Notes: a model not told the origin generated them from the sequence alone. A stretch of 64,000 nucleotides of DNA from UBA1351 sp963677885 (GCA_963677885.1 OY782500.1:372001-436000); one strand, 5' to 3'. Positions 35,188 to 44,321 are shown, counted from the first letter of the stretch. Numbers and translations are program-made.

Positions 35188-35210
35188 AAGCTTGCCTTTA
35201 TGGCAAGCTT
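35188..35210 (-). terminator. terminator overlapping the stop of the 35198 gene
   Basis: aagcttgcc-ttta-ggcaagctt stem with seven A at its left; the stop codon of the upstream minus-strand gene lies inside the stem. Confidence 0.8.
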
Positions 35211-36247
35211 ATAAGTTCTTCGCTATTCGTTTCACTCTTTGCATGTCCAAGTATATACTGAATAAATCCATCAAGGACCAGCTCTTCTGTCTCAGGTTCA
35301 ACCACTAGACCAGCCTTATTAATAAACATATCCATCAACTGGGTCATACCGTCATAATCTTCCGCAAATCCATCATACTTACTTCCTTCTTCTGAAACAG
35401 GCAACTCAACCATTACACCAAATCGTACTTTTTCGACAAAGTCATCTTCTGACTCAAATTCACTTAAGAATCCCGTATAGCGATTCCTAGATTGCCCTTC
35501 TGTATAATAAGTTTTTAAAGCCTGGGATAAAAGTAGTTCATTTTCTTTCATCGTCTTGGCAATCAAGATGCCGTCAAAATCAGCTCGCATATCTGAACCG
35601 GAAAAAGAAGAAAAATCAGAACCAAGGGTTTCCCTAACGAATTCATTAATATCACTTTCAGTGACATTTCCTGACTCATCAACATAAACACCTGTGTCCA
35701 AAACAAAAGTCTTAAGATCACCTATCCAGCTAAAAAGTGCATCATAGGCATCTTCCTCAACCTGGCTGTCTCCCGTATCTGTCAGTTCCAAATCAATAAC
35801 AGCTATCATATGAATAAAATCAATCTCCTGACCCATAACCGGATCAACAAAGCTGCCTACTTGGCTTACAAGGTCTTCTGCTTCATCATACAAAACCTTA
35901 TCATCCCTTTGATTCACCCCAGTCTCTGTGTTAAGAGAACCTGTATATCTGCTCCATATAAAACGGCTCAAACTCTTCAAGTCATATCCATATCTATCCT
36001 TTCTGACAAAGGCCATCACACATTGATTAATGGTATCCCTGTCATCAGTCTTCAGATATTCACCAACAAGATCTTCCAACGCTTCAATGGCCTTAAGAGT
36101 AGCCCTAGATTCATCGTCCAAGGCGTATTGCCCTGCTTGAGCCGTTTTTTCATCCAGAATATTTATTTCTCTATTGTTAAAGATAATTATCGTAAGAAGA
36201 ATAACAATTAATCCTCCAGACAATCCAATCAATTTGCCTTGCTTCAT
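35198..36247 (-). CDS. secreted protein of unknown function, paralogue of 56956-58098
   Basis: About 349 residues. The start at 36247 has GGAGACAGCA before the ATG and gives a signal/anchor helix (LIGLSGGLIVILLTIIIF). The rest is soluble and acidic. It shares with the protein at 56956-58098 the order of blocks RFGYDLKSL / RFGYKGTNF, DFIHMIAVIDL / DLLHMFAVIDL, GDLKTFVLD / GDIETFMSD and LLAD/MRAD-xDG. I know no domain name. Two paralogues in one window, both beside surface-polymer genes, suggest an envelope role. Confidence 0.78.
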   Translation of the reverse strand: MKQGKLIGLSGGLIVILLTIIIFNNREINILDEKTAQAGQYALDDESRATLKAIEALEDLVGEYLKTDDRDTINQCVMAFVRKDRYGYDLKSLSRFIWSRYTGSLNTETGVNQRDDKVLYDEAEDLVSQVGSFVDPVMGQEIDFIHMIAVIDLELTDTGDSQVEEDAYDALFSWIGDLKTFVLDTGVYVDESGNVTESDINEFVRETLGSDFSSFSGSDMRADFDGILIAKTMKENELLLSQALKTYYTEGQSRNRYTGFLSEFESEDDFVEKVRFGVMVELPVSEEGSKYDGFAEDYDGMTQLMDMFINKAGLVVEPETEELVLDGFIQYILGHAKSETNSEELISLP

Positions 36248-36460
36248 TGCTGTCTCCATTCTGTTTTCATTCAACCTGTCCATATCACATACTTTTGCTT
36301 ATAGTACTTTCATACTATTGTACATAAGTAAAATGAAGTAAATACATCAATTATGTGAACACCCTGTTAACAATTCTTTTCATTTATCAAAAACTTTGAT
36401 ATAATGAAATAGTTATGAAAAGCTTTTCAGCGTTGCAAACCAATGAGAATGGAGGTTCAC

Positions 36461-37207
36461 ATGAATCAAACCCTTATAAAAGAAAAGATCAAAAATCTCA
36501 ACATGGACTACTATCATCCATCTTATAGCCTGGAAAAAATGCTAATCGAGGAAATCACCTATGGCCACGAATCAAAAGCCCATGCTATACTTGATGACTT
36601 CAATTCAAAAGAACTCCCCAAATATTCACAAGACAACATTCGTTCAAAAAGAATTTCATTAGTGGCCTGGTCAACGGTCTTTTACACAGCTGCCATTGAT
36701 GCTGGGGTATCGTATGAAGCGGCAGTGGGCCTCCGTAACAAGTCCATTATGCATATAGATGAGCTGAAGGATACTGAAGCTCTCTTTACCTATGAGTATA
36801 CTATGGTAAGTGACTTCATCAGTCTCATAAATAAGGAACGATTTAGCATATACCCCTATCCAGTTAAAAATATAGCCAAGTACATCTACTCTCACATTGA
36901 AGACAGGATGTCGGTCACAGATATTGCTGAGAATTTCAATTTTTCATCGGACTACATATCCAAGCTATTTAAAAAAGACACTGGTATTTCCATGTCAAAA
37001 TTTATTCAGTATTATAAAATTCAACATTCAAAAAACACGCTGAAATTCACTCCAACCAGCATCCAGGACATCTCTAATTCCCTGGGCTTCTCTAACCAAA
37101 GTCATTTCACACGTGTTTTTAAAAATTACGAAGGTATCAGTCCCTTCCAGTATCGCCTATCGATTCATGGAACGAATGGCTTCTGGGATTTCACCCTTGA
37201 AAACTAA
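36461..37207 (+). CDS. AraC-family transcriptional regulator
   Basis: 248 residues. The two helix-turn-helix units of the AraC domain fill the C-terminus (SVTDIAENFNFSSDYISKLF and SIQDISNSLGFSNQSHFTRVF, ending GISPFQYR). The N-terminal part is helical, without a cupin fold. GGAGGT four bases before ATG 36461 supports this start over 36443. Its 3' end overlaps the convergent gene by 51 bases. TATAAT at 36400-36405. Confidence 0.9.
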   Translation: MNQTLIKEKIKNLNMDYYHPSYSLEKMLIEEITYGHESKAHAILDDFNSKELPKYSQDNIRSKRISLVAWSTVFYTAAIDAGVSYEAAVGLRNKSIMHIDELKDTEALFTYEYTMVSDFISLINKERFSIYPYPVKNIAKYIYSHIEDRMSVTDIAENFNFSSDYISKLFKKDTGISMSKFIQYYKIQHSKNTLKFTPTSIQDISNSLGFSNQSHFTRVFKNYEGISPFQYRLSIHGTNGFWDFTLEN

Positions 37208-37978
37208 TCCGTCAACGGTGAGCTTGAATTCATCAATGACCAACAATTCTGACTGACTGATTCGATTATTGACTAAATCATTTAAGTCTGGTTCATACTC
37301 GTCCACCATATTAGTTGGCACTGGTATGCCATTAACACTCAATTTTATAACATCAATATTAAATCCACTGGATGAACGATGTACAATATTCATCTTTACA
37401 TAAAGGGTTGCACCTGCTGCCCTGTCAACTACTGACTTATAATTTTCAAGGTCCGGAACCAGATCGTAAATAGCCGTCAAGTCTTCTGTAATGCTGGCAA
37501 AAAGTTCCATTTCATCTTCACCGGTTATTCTTACATTATAATCGTTTAGTAAAAATGTACCTGACGCAGAAGTTGATGACATTTTGAAGACTGGCAAACT
37601 TAAAGTGTTTCCTAAAGCTACTTTTCTTAAATCAAGACCGTCCATCCCCATGTCACTTCTAGGTGATTTGCTTTGCAAAAACCCTGTCAACTCGGCACTG
37701 GTCAATATAACATCAACGTCTACCATTCCCTCAGTTTCTACCATTCCACCTAAGAGCTCCTGTAAGGTAAAGTCATAGTTGGCTTCATCAATACCCAGCT
37801 TGTCATAAAAAGAATCCACATCACTGGCCTCATATTCCACAGGTTCCGGCAAAAGACTTCTCAAGAAAAAATAACCGCCGGCACCAATACCCACTACAAT
37901 AACTACTGCTACTAAAACAAAAACCAGACAACCTTTTAAACAACCGTTTTTCTTTGGTACACTACCTTGCTCGCTCAT
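37157..37978 (-). CDS. membrane-anchored protein, unknown
   Basis: 273 residues. A cysteine/lysine-containing cytosolic start (KKNGCLKGC) and one helix (VFVLVAVVIVVGIGAGGYFFL, about 19-39), then a soluble outer domain with alternating strands (GNTLSLPVFKMSSTSASGTF). No recognised domain. AGGAGG lies before the ATG. It follows the hemerythrin gene by about 20 bases and overlaps the convergent AraC gene at its 3' end. Confidence 0.78.
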   Translation of the reverse strand: MSEQGSVPKKNGCLKGCLVFVLVAVVIVVGIGAGGYFFLRSLLPEPVEYEASDVDSFYDKLGIDEANYDFTLQELLGGMVETEGMVDVDVILTSAELTGFLQSKSPRSDMGMDGLDLRKVALGNTLSLPVFKMSSTSASGTFLLNDYNVRITGEDEMELFASITEDLTAIYDLVPDLENYKSVVDRAAGATLYVKMNIVHRSSSGFNIDVIKLSVNGIPVPTNMVDEYEPDLNDLVNNRISQSELLVIDEFKLTVDGLVFKGEIPEAIRSMNR

Positions 37979-37998
37979 CCTTACTTACCTCCTAAATA

Positions 37999-38391
37999 TT
38001 ATTGAAGTTTTCCCTTGTACTGAAGGTCTTGCTTCTTAATATGATTAATAACCCAATCCTTAAGAAATATCAATGTCTCCAAGGAAACCTTATAGGATCC
38101 GGCTTCATACTCTTCCAACAGCTTTGTCGCTTCTTGCTTAAAACCCTCATGTTGCTTTATATGCTCATCACTATTTTCATAATTATATCGTTTAAAATAC
38201 TTCTCCTCTGTATCAAAATGGACTACCCCATATTGAACTAAACCTTTTAAGATATCACCCATGACTGCTTTAGATTTACCAGAGCTCATCGCATCTGACA
38301 ATTCATTAATCATATCAATTAACTTCTTATGCTGATCATCAATATCCTTCATTCCAACCGAAAATTTCTCATCCCATTCAAATAACTTCAT
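37999..38391 (-). CDS. bacteriohemerythrin
   Basis: 130 residues. Four-helix diiron protein binding oxygen. The iron ligands follow the family pattern: DDQHKKL (His near residue 20), HFDTEEKYF (His 58, Glu 62 region), HIKQHEGF (His 77) and a C-terminal HIKKQD (about residue 117). The start MKLFEWDEKFSVGMKDIDDQHK is standard, with AGGAGGTAAG before the ATG. The leader contains an array of family C hairpins. Likely oxygen sensing or scavenging in an anaerobe. Confidence 0.93.
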   Translation of the reverse strand: MKLFEWDEKFSVGMKDIDDQHKKLIDMINELSDAMSSGKSKAVMGDILKGLVQYGVVHFDTEEKYFKRYNYENSDEHIKQHEGFKQEATKLLEEYEAGSYKVSLETLIFLKDWVINHIKKQDLQYKGKLQ

Positions 38392-38394
38392 TCT

Positions 38395-38560
38395 TACCTC
38401 CTAGGTTGCATAGGCGAGCAATAAATCGTAGATTTATGACCAGCCAGGTCGCATAGGCGAGCAGTAAACCGCTAGGTTTACGACCAGCCAGGTTGCATGG
38501 GCGAGCAGTAAATCGAAGATTTACGACCAGCCCAGGTCGCATAGTCGACCACTAAATCCC
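38395..38560 (-). repeat. tandem array of 44-bp hairpin repeats in hemerythrin leader (family C)
   Basis: Three full units (38401-38444, 38445-38488, 38489-38532) and a partial fourth. On the minus strand each reads as GTAAATC-loop-GATTTAC with conserved flanks GGTCG and GCTCGCC, then ATGCAACCT. The stems vary in a compensated way: GTAAATC/GATTTAC, GTAAACC/GGTTTAC and ATAAATC/GATTTAT. The last unit runs straight into the AGGAGGT of the hemerythrin gene. No spacers, so not CRISPR. The rest of the gap to 38713 holds only a terminator. Confidence 0.85.
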
Positions 38561-38670
38561 AAAACTCACGCTTTCTCAAATTACAGATCACTAACAAAAA
38601 AATTGTACTCCCATCATGTGTCTTTCATTTGTCGCCCAGTTAGTAAGCACTACACATATTATATCATAAA

Positions 38671-38691
38671 AACCAGCCCAAAAGGCTGGTT
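38671..38691 (-). terminator. terminator of the 38714 gene
   Basis: aaccagcc-caaaa-ggctggtt perfect stem with A-run at its left. Confidence 0.8.
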
Positions 38692-38713
38692 CAAAATTCT
38701 TAATAATATGTAA

Positions 38714-39157
38714 CTATATATGGTCACCACTAAAGTTTACTCTAGGTATACCACTAATACTCCCACTTAAATCAATATTTAGTTTATAGTCTTCCAAATA
38801 TCGCTTCTTAAAGGTATGATAGAGGAAATTACATCCAACGGTAACCAATTCAAGATCATGGGAAGCCAAACAACTATCCAGAAGATCCTCCGTCATCCTC
38901 ACCAGCTCAATACCATTGGTGTAAATAGATTGAATAAAGGTTCTTCCATCTTTTTCATCCCTTTGCATCACCTTAGTTGCAGATTCCAAGGAATCAATCA
39001 ACTGCAGCCTCTCCTTTTTACGCATATATCCTCGTCCCGAACACTTCTTCATCATAATCTCAACTTCTGTAAAAGCTAAACTAAACTGATTATAATGATT
39101 TCTATCATATTGCTTGAATTCTTTTTGAGTCTTGCTTTTCTTTCTACCAAATGGCAT
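38714..39157 (-). CDS. small cytosolic protein, unknown
   Basis: 147 residues, basic at the N-terminus (GRKKSKTQKEFKQYDRNHYN), then helical. No domain recognised and no membrane helix. GGAGGTGTGAG precedes the ATG, so it is a real gene. It is monocistronic, with its own terminator. The 39158-39437 gap upstream shows only a promoter for the divergent gene. Confidence 0.7.
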   Translation of the reverse strand: MPFGRKKSKTQKEFKQYDRNHYNQFSLAFTEVEIMMKKCSGRGYMRKKERLQLIDSLESATKVMQRDEKDGRTFIQSIYTNGIELVRMTEDLLDSCLASHDLELVTVGCNFLYHTFKKRYLEDYKLNIDLSGSISGIPRVNFSGDHI

Positions 39158-39366
39158 CTCACACCTCCATCGTCATCCCTTATCTCTATTTAAGTATAAT
39201 AGACAAAGATGGATTTTCTATTAACAGACCTTGAATGTTTTTTGGTCTTTTGTAAAATAAATCTTTTCAACTCAGATCACAGGGACCATCAACTTATTTA
39301 AGCCCGTCTTAGGGCCTATAGGAAGCCATCATATTAATCCAAGTAATTGAAAACCACCAAGATTAA

Positions 39367-39394
39367 TTGCAATATTTGGATATTGTGATATACT
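39367..39394 (+). promoter_or_regulatory. promoter of the ferredoxin-like membrane protein gene
   Basis: TTGCAA (39367-39372), 16 bases, TATACT (39389-39394). Confidence 0.5.
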
Positions 39395-39437
39395 GATATA
39401 GTTCTTGAATATATTTCGCTAAACACTGGAGGCCTAA

Positions 39438-39935
39438 ATGAAATCATTAATCACCAAAAGACCAATAATACAATTATTCTTTGGCTCAATTATTTATTTA
39501 CTCATTTTCTACTTCCACATTCACATTCTTTGGATTATAGGAATAGCTTCCCTCCTCGGTATCCTACTGGGAAAATTCTTTTGTAAATGGATGTGCCCAA
39601 TGGGATTCATTATGGAGCTCATGACCAAAAACCTTTCCGACGAACAAAAGCAATCCCAAATGTACAATTACTATAAACTGGGATGTCCAATATCTTGGAT
39701 CCAGGGCCTCACCAACAAAATATCCTTATTCAAAATCACCAATAACAAGGCGACCTGTATCTCCTGTGGCAAATGTGACAAAGCATGTTATATAGCTCAA
39801 ATTGACAAAAACGCCAGTCTTTATAAAGAAGATAAGACCAATCCAGCAACTGCTTTTAACTGTTCAAAATGTTTAGCCTGTGTGGAAACCTGTCCCAAGG
39901 GATCCCTAACTTATAAAACCGTGAAACCCAGATAG
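39438..39935 (+). CDS. membrane protein with NapH-like CxxxCP motif and two 4Fe-4S clusters
   Basis: 165 residues. One or two N-terminal helices (IIQLFFGSIIYLLIFYF, LWIIGIASLLGILLG), then FFCKWMCPMGF, the CxxxCP motif of NapH/CcoG-type electron-transfer proteins. Two ferredoxin clusters follow: CISCGKCDKAC and CSKCLACVETC, with a distal Cys-Pro. Full NapH proteins have more helices, so this is a short form. The partner is unknown. GGAGG precedes the ATG. Confidence 0.85.
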   Translation: MKSLITKRPIIQLFFGSIIYLLIFYFHIHILWIIGIASLLGILLGKFFCKWMCPMGFIMELMTKNLSDEQKQSQMYNYYKLGCPISWIQGLTNKISLFKITNNKATCISCGKCDKACYIAQIDKNASLYKEDKTNPATAFNCSKCLACVETCPKGSLTYKTVKPR

Positions 39936-39944
39936 GCTTCACGG
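39919..39944 (+). terminator. terminator of the ferredoxin-like gene
   Basis: ccgtgaaacc-cagata-ggcttcacgg followed by six T; the stop codon lies inside the structure. Confidence 0.8.
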
Positions 39945-39949
39945 CTTTT

Positions 39950-41017
39950 TTAATAATCATAGTATATTCTGTTACGGCCTTCAACCTTGGCTTGATATAA
40001 GAGAGCATCAGCTTTTTTTACCAAGTCATCAAAAGTCTTGGCACTTTTGTTACAAACAACCACACCGGCAGATACTGTCAAATGAATGTATTGCTTATCA
40101 ACAACCTTAAACTCATGGTGGTTAATTCTATCCTGTATCTTCTGTATGATGTGCTTATGGTCAACATCTGTATTCCTAAAAAGAATCGCAAACTCCTCGC
40201 CACCATACCGACAAAGCATATCTTCCTTCCTGATATTTTCAGCAATCAGATCACATAATTCCTTCAGGACCGAATCTCCTGCTGGATGACCGTACTTGTC
40301 ATTAATACTCTTAAAATAATCAATATCCAAAATCATCAGCGTAAAAGACCGGCCATACTGATAACAAAGATCAAAAAGCAACTCACCCTGATCAAAAAGC
40401 ACCCGGCGATTGGCTACTTGGGTCAAGGCATCCGTATTCGCCAATATACGAAGTTTTCCATGGGTCTTATACAAGCTGGATGCATAAAAATAGAATACCA
40501 ACACTTCGGCAAGCACCGTCGAAACGATGGACATTATCTTTAATATCCTCACATATTCCTGACTTAAGACTACAATTTCAAGAGGCTCTATGATCCCAAA
40601 AGCCCCAATCAGCAAACACACTGCAACATTGATTCCAATAAGAACCTTCTTCTCCCTGGGATTCCCAATATCCATAATAAAAAAAGACATTGGCGGAACA
40701 ATAAAGAAAAACATAACCAAGTATGATTCTACCGGAAACCAGACAAACACCAGCAAGGCTACCTGTATGGTTATCCCGCATACAATAATGACCTTTCCCC
40801 ACAAGAAATGCTTGTATTTAAAGAGGGCAAAAACACTGAGATATCCAATCAAAATAATAATCGTCTGGAAAATAAGAATGGAGGAACCCACAACAAATAT
40901 GTAAAAGAAAAGAAAGGAAAGAAGCTGTAATGTACCGATAGCACCAATGATATATGCTACCCTATCTTTATCTTCAAGTCTTTTGTTGTATCCAATTATG
41001 TCTAAAAATTTGTTCAT
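39950..41017 (-). CDS. membrane diguanylate cyclase
   Basis: 355 residues. About six hydrophobic helices at 20-185, then a GGDEF domain (about 190-355). The active site is CRYGGEEFAILF (GGEEF, active type), and a product-inhibition I-site RKED lies five residues before it. It should make cyclic di-GMP from two GTP. Unlike the REC-GGDEF protein at 9861, all catalytic residues are present. Confidence 0.92.
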   Translation of the reverse strand: MNKFLDIIGYNKRLEDKDRVAYIIGAIGTLQLLSFLFFYIFVVGSSILIFQTIIILIGYLSVFALFKYKHFLWGKVIIVCGITIQVALLVFVWFPVESYLVMFFFIVPPMSFFIMDIGNPREKKVLIGINVAVCLLIGAFGIIEPLEIVVLSQEYVRILKIMSIVSTVLAEVLVFYFYASSLYKTHGKLRILANTDALTQVANRRVLFDQGELLFDLCYQYGRSFTLMILDIDYFKSINDKYGHPAGDSVLKELCDLIAENIRKEDMLCRYGGEEFAILFRNTDVDHKHIIQKIQDRINHHEFKVVDKQYIHLTVSAGVVVCNKSAKTFDDLVKKADALLYQAKVEGRNRIYYDY

Positions 41018-41057
41018 CTTCAGTCCTGCCTAACCTTATTATTTCTTAAATCATGAA

Positions 41058-42224
41058 CTAGTCCCTTGAAAAAAGATCTCTCGTGTATACCTTATCAGCA
41101 ACATCCCTAATATCATCATGCATTCTATTAGCAATAATAATATCACAAGTCGATTTAAACTCCTCTAAATCCTTAATCACTCTTGAACGATAAAATTCAT
41201 CTTCTTCAAATGTTGGTTCATAAATAACCACTGGTATTCCTTTTGCCTTAATCCGCTTCATAATCCCTTGAATAGAAGATGCCCTAAAGTTATCAGACCC
41301 TGTTTTCATGGTCAATCGGTAAACACCAACTACACCAGGATTCTTCTCCCAGATCTGTCTGGCAACAAAATCTTTCCTGGTTGTGTTGGCCTCAACAATG
41401 GCACCAATAATATTATTGGGTACGTCCTCATAATTGGCAAGTAGTTGCTTGGTATCTTTAGGAAGACAATATCCTCCGTAACCAAACGAAGGATTGTTAT
41501 AGTGGCTTCCAATCCTAGGGTCCAAACCAACCCCTTCTATAATCTGCTTGGAATCAAGGCCTCTAACCTCTGCGTAGGTATCAAGTTCATTGAAATATGA
41601 AACTCTTAAGGCCAAATAAGTATTACTAAAAAGTTTAACCGCTTCCGCTTCCGTTGATCCCATCAAAAGAATATCAATATTCTCCTTAATGGCACCTTCA
41701 GCAAGAAGATTGGCAAAAGTCTGAGCCCGCTCTGACACTTCACCTACAATGATCCGGGAAGGATACAGGTTATCATATAATGCCTTACCCTCTCTTAAGA
41801 ATTCAGGCGAAAAGATTATGTTATCTGTATCAAACATAGCCCTGACTTTTTCTGTATATCCAACTGGGACAGTTGATTTAATAATCATGGTTGCCTGTGG
41901 ATTAATAGCAAGAACATTAGCAATGACAGCCTCAACTGTTCTTGTATTAAAGTAATTCTTATCAGGATCATAATTAGTAGGTGTAGAAACAATAACATAA
42001 TCCGCCTCATGATAAGCTTCAAAATTATCTGTTGTTGCCCTAAGGTTTAGTTCATCTTTCTTCAGATATTCCTCAATTTCCTTATCAACAATTGGTGAGA
42101 TTCGATTGTTGATCATCTCCACCTTTTCCTTGATAATATCAAGGGCAATGACTTCATTGTGTTGCGCCAGAAGTATGGCATTGGATAAGCCTACATAGCC
42201 TGTTCCTGCAATTGTGATTTTCAT
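41058..42224 (-). CDS. ugd: UDP-glucose/GDP-mannose-type 6-dehydrogenase
   Basis: 388 residues, the short UDP-glucose 6-dehydrogenase type. It oxidises a nucleotide sugar twice, giving UDP-glucuronate. NAD loop GTGYVGLSNA (residues 7-16), STPTNYD, KSTVPVGYTE, EFLREG and the catalytic cysteine in GYGGYCLPKDT are all intact. Last gene of the surface-polymer locus, 110 bases after the VanZ gene. AGGGAG before the ATG. Confidence 0.92.
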   Translation of the reverse strand: MKITIAGTGYVGLSNAILLAQHNEVIALDIIKEKVEMINNRISPIVDKEIEEYLKKDELNLRATTDNFEAYHEADYVIVSTPTNYDPDKNYFNTRTVEAVIANVLAINPQATMIIKSTVPVGYTEKVRAMFDTDNIIFSPEFLREGKALYDNLYPSRIIVGEVSERAQTFANLLAEGAIKENIDILLMGSTEAEAVKLFSNTYLALRVSYFNELDTYAEVRGLDSKQIIEGVGLDPRIGSHYNNPSFGYGGYCLPKDTKQLLANYEDVPNNIIGAIVEANTTRKDFVARQIWEKNPGVVGVYRLTMKTGSDNFRASSIQGIMKRIKAKGIPVVIYEPTFEEDEFYRSRVIKDLEEFKSTCDIIIANRMHDDIRDVADKVYTRDLFSRD

Positions 42225-42334
42225 TTTTTTCTCTCCCTATTACGCTTATTAAATCTAAGGCAACTAACAAACACAATTCTTTCTTCATTTCACAGGAGAA
42301 TCTTGAATAAATTTTCCTTGAAACTCTTGATGGA

Positions 42335-42817
42335 TTAAACCTTTTCGTTAGAATGCTCATTGTATATAACATTTGTAATGAATGTAACAAATGCCATAAC
42401 TGAAGATGCACATAATGCACCAAATAAATCAGTTACCATATCAAAAATTTGAAAACTTCTTCCACTGACAAATAATTGATGAAACTCATCAATGACTGCA
42501 TACAAACCTACAAATCCTATTGTTAAGAAATATACCGTCATTATTTTTTCTTTATAAGTATAAATCAGCAAAAAAACAGGTACCGCACTTACTGCATATA
42601 AGGAAAAATGGGCAAGCTGCCTAATTACACCAACATAAGTATAGTATCTATATGATTTTTCAGCAATATCTTTCCAGGTAATCACTCTAAGCCATACTAA
42701 TACTTTATCGGATAACCCATTTGAGCTCTCTGCATTTTGGGCAGATAAAATAAATATAATTAATCCAAATAAAGCAATCAATGCAATAAGAAATATACGT
42801 ATTTGTTTTGTCTTCAT
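42335..42817 (-). CDS. VanZ-like membrane protein
   Basis: 160 residues, four to five helices. The VanZ signature IRQLAHFSLYAVSA and DEFHQLFVSGRSFQIFDM are clear. VanZ proteins give low-level teicoplanin tolerance in some species; here the position after wall-polymer genes suggests an envelope function. AGGAGACAAC-ATG sets the start at 42817 rather than 42856. Confidence 0.85.
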   Translation of the reverse strand: MKTKQIRIFLIALIALFGLIIFILSAQNAESSNGLSDKVLVWLRVITWKDIAEKSYRYYTYVGVIRQLAHFSLYAVSAVPVFLLIYTYKEKIMTVYFLTIGFVGLYAVIDEFHQLFVSGRSFQIFDMVTDLFGALCASSVMAFVTFITNVIYNEHSNEKV

Positions 42818-42852
42818 GTTGTCTCCTGTCACTTTCAAAGCTTTGCCAAGCC

Positions 42853-43593
42853 TCAACCTAAGCGCTTATGCAATAAATTTATGTAATTGTTTAAATCCTT
42901 AGGAATACCTAGACCGTGCATTTTTGATGATTCAATACAATAAGTCCCAATTTTCAGATTATTGGCAATGGCATAATTATATGTAGGACAGGTATAGAAC
43001 TCATTATTGGTCCTATCATTCCTAACAATCATATCAATTGCAGCATTAACAAAATCAATGCCTTTACTATAATAGTATATTCCTACTGTAGCTTCATCTG
43101 AAATCGCCTTTTTTTCCTTAACTTCCGATACAAAACCCTCATCATCACTCTTAACGTAAGACCATTTCGGATTACCTGTAGGATCTTTAAAAGTTAGGAT
43201 GGAGCCATCCAACTGTCTTGAAACTGCATCTTTTACAAATTCGGCCATAGTTATATCAACAATCTGATCAGAGTTGGCAATCATTAAAGGCTGGTCATTC
43301 AATATGTACTTTCTGGCACTAAGAACAGAACACACTGTTCCTTCAGTCTTGAAATCAATTTCAACAAAGCAGCAATTATATTGAGATCTTAATTGATCAA
43401 CAGTTTCTTTTTCATTATCAAGATCTTCTTTTCTGGCAATAAAAATATATCTAGCTTCCTTTATCATCAAATTTTCAACAACTCGTCCAATCATAGGTTT
43501 TCCTAAAACATCAATGAATGGTTTAGGCTTTTTGTATCCTGCTTCTTTGAACCGACTGCCTTCACCCGCCATGGGTATGATTATATTCATCAT
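42853..43593 (-). CDS. sugar-phosphate nucleotidyltransferase-like protein
   Basis: About 246 residues. NTP-transferase fold: IIPMAGEGSRFKEAGYKKPK has the G-x-G-x-R loop and lysine, and ANSDQIVDI carries the metal Asp region. No C-terminal beta-helix. The gene downstream of and overlapping the paralogue at 43599. The sugar or alcohol phosphate it activates is unknown. ATGs at 43593 and 43590 are both possible. Confidence 0.85.
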   Translation of the reverse strand: MMNIIIPMAGEGSRFKEAGYKKPKPFIDVLGKPMIGRVVENLMIKEARYIFIARKEDLDNEKETVDQLRSQYNCCFVEIDFKTEGTVCSVLSARKYILNDQPLMIANSDQIVDITMAEFVKDAVSRQLDGSILTFKDPTGNPKWSYVKSDDEGFVSEVKEKKAISDEATVGIYYYSKGIDFVNAAIDMIVRNDRTNNEFYTCPTYNYAIANNLKIGTYCIESSKMHGLGIPKDLNNYINLLHKRLG

Positions 43594-43598
43594 TTCAA

Positions 43599-44321
43599 TC
43601 ACTTCTTTCTATATGACTCAACTTTTTCAGGTGTATTAAAAGTATAATAGTCTTCGCTTGAAATCTCATATGCAATAACTTTTTTTTGCTTTAGGATCAT
43701 CTCATTCAGGCTAGGGGCGATATAATACATACCTTCATAATCAGCCCCCTTAATAATTGTCTCCTTTGCAGCCTCTAGGAAGTACTTTCCTTTTCTAAAG
43801 TAGTAAAAACCAGCGAGTGCTTTATTACTGATCGGTTTCTTTTCAGCTGTCTCATATACTATATTATCCTCAATAATTGCGAAAGCCCATCTTGGGTGTA
43901 CCGCTTCAAAATTTATCACTCCTGCATCTGCATTATTATCCTGAAAGTACTTTATAACCAGCTTCAGATCAATGTCAATCAATTGATCTCCGTTACATAT
44001 GATTAACTCTTCCTCTTCAGATATATGTTCAACGGCCATTAAGGCGCTGCAAGCAGCCCCTTTTGTTTCTCCCTGTAGTACGACATTATGACAACTTCCA
44101 TTTGTCAATAATTTTAGGACATTTCCTAAATGAAACCTTTCATTATCCTCTTTATTGATGACAAATGTATAAGTGAGGCCAGGATTTATTTGACTTATAT
44201 TCCCAATAACATGTTCTATCATAGGTTTTGAATCTATTTCTATTAAATGTTTAGGATACTTGTAATTTCTATTGGCAAACATCGTACTTTTACCACCAAG
44301 AGGCATAAGAACATTAAACAT
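43599..44321 (-). CDS. second sugar-phosphate nucleotidyltransferase-like protein, altered loop
   Basis: 240 residues. It aligns with its downstream neighbour (YKYPKHLIEIDSKPMIEHVI against YKKPKPFIDVLGKPMIGRVV), but the nucleotide loop is MPLGGKSTMF: the conserved Arg is replaced by Met. The NGDQLIDI motif remains. GGAGGT seven bases before ATG 44321, overlapping the HAD stop by 8 bases. Could be a partly inactive partner or have another nucleotide preference. Confidence 0.83.
   Translation of the reverse strand: MFNVLMPLGGKSTMFANRNYKYPKHLIEIDSKPMIEHVIGNISQINPGLTYTFVINKEDNERFHLGNVLKLLTNGSCHNVVLQGETKGAACSALMAVEHISEEEELIICNGDQLIDIDLKLVIKYFQDNNADAGVINFEAVHPRWAFAIIEDNIVYETAEKKPISNKALAGFYYFRKGKYFLEAAKETIIKGADYEGMYYIAPSLNEMILKQKKVIAYEISSEDYYTFNTPEKVESYRKK

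Noticed and set aside
38395..38560. Possible CRISPR array
   Set aside because: The 44-bp units abut each other with no spacers, and no cas gene is present. They are hairpin repeats in a leader.
39929..39945. Another copy of the family B core (ggcttcacgg)
   Set aside because: Only ten bases match, it is the arm of an ordinary terminator, and the CGAAGTGCGCAAG part is missing.
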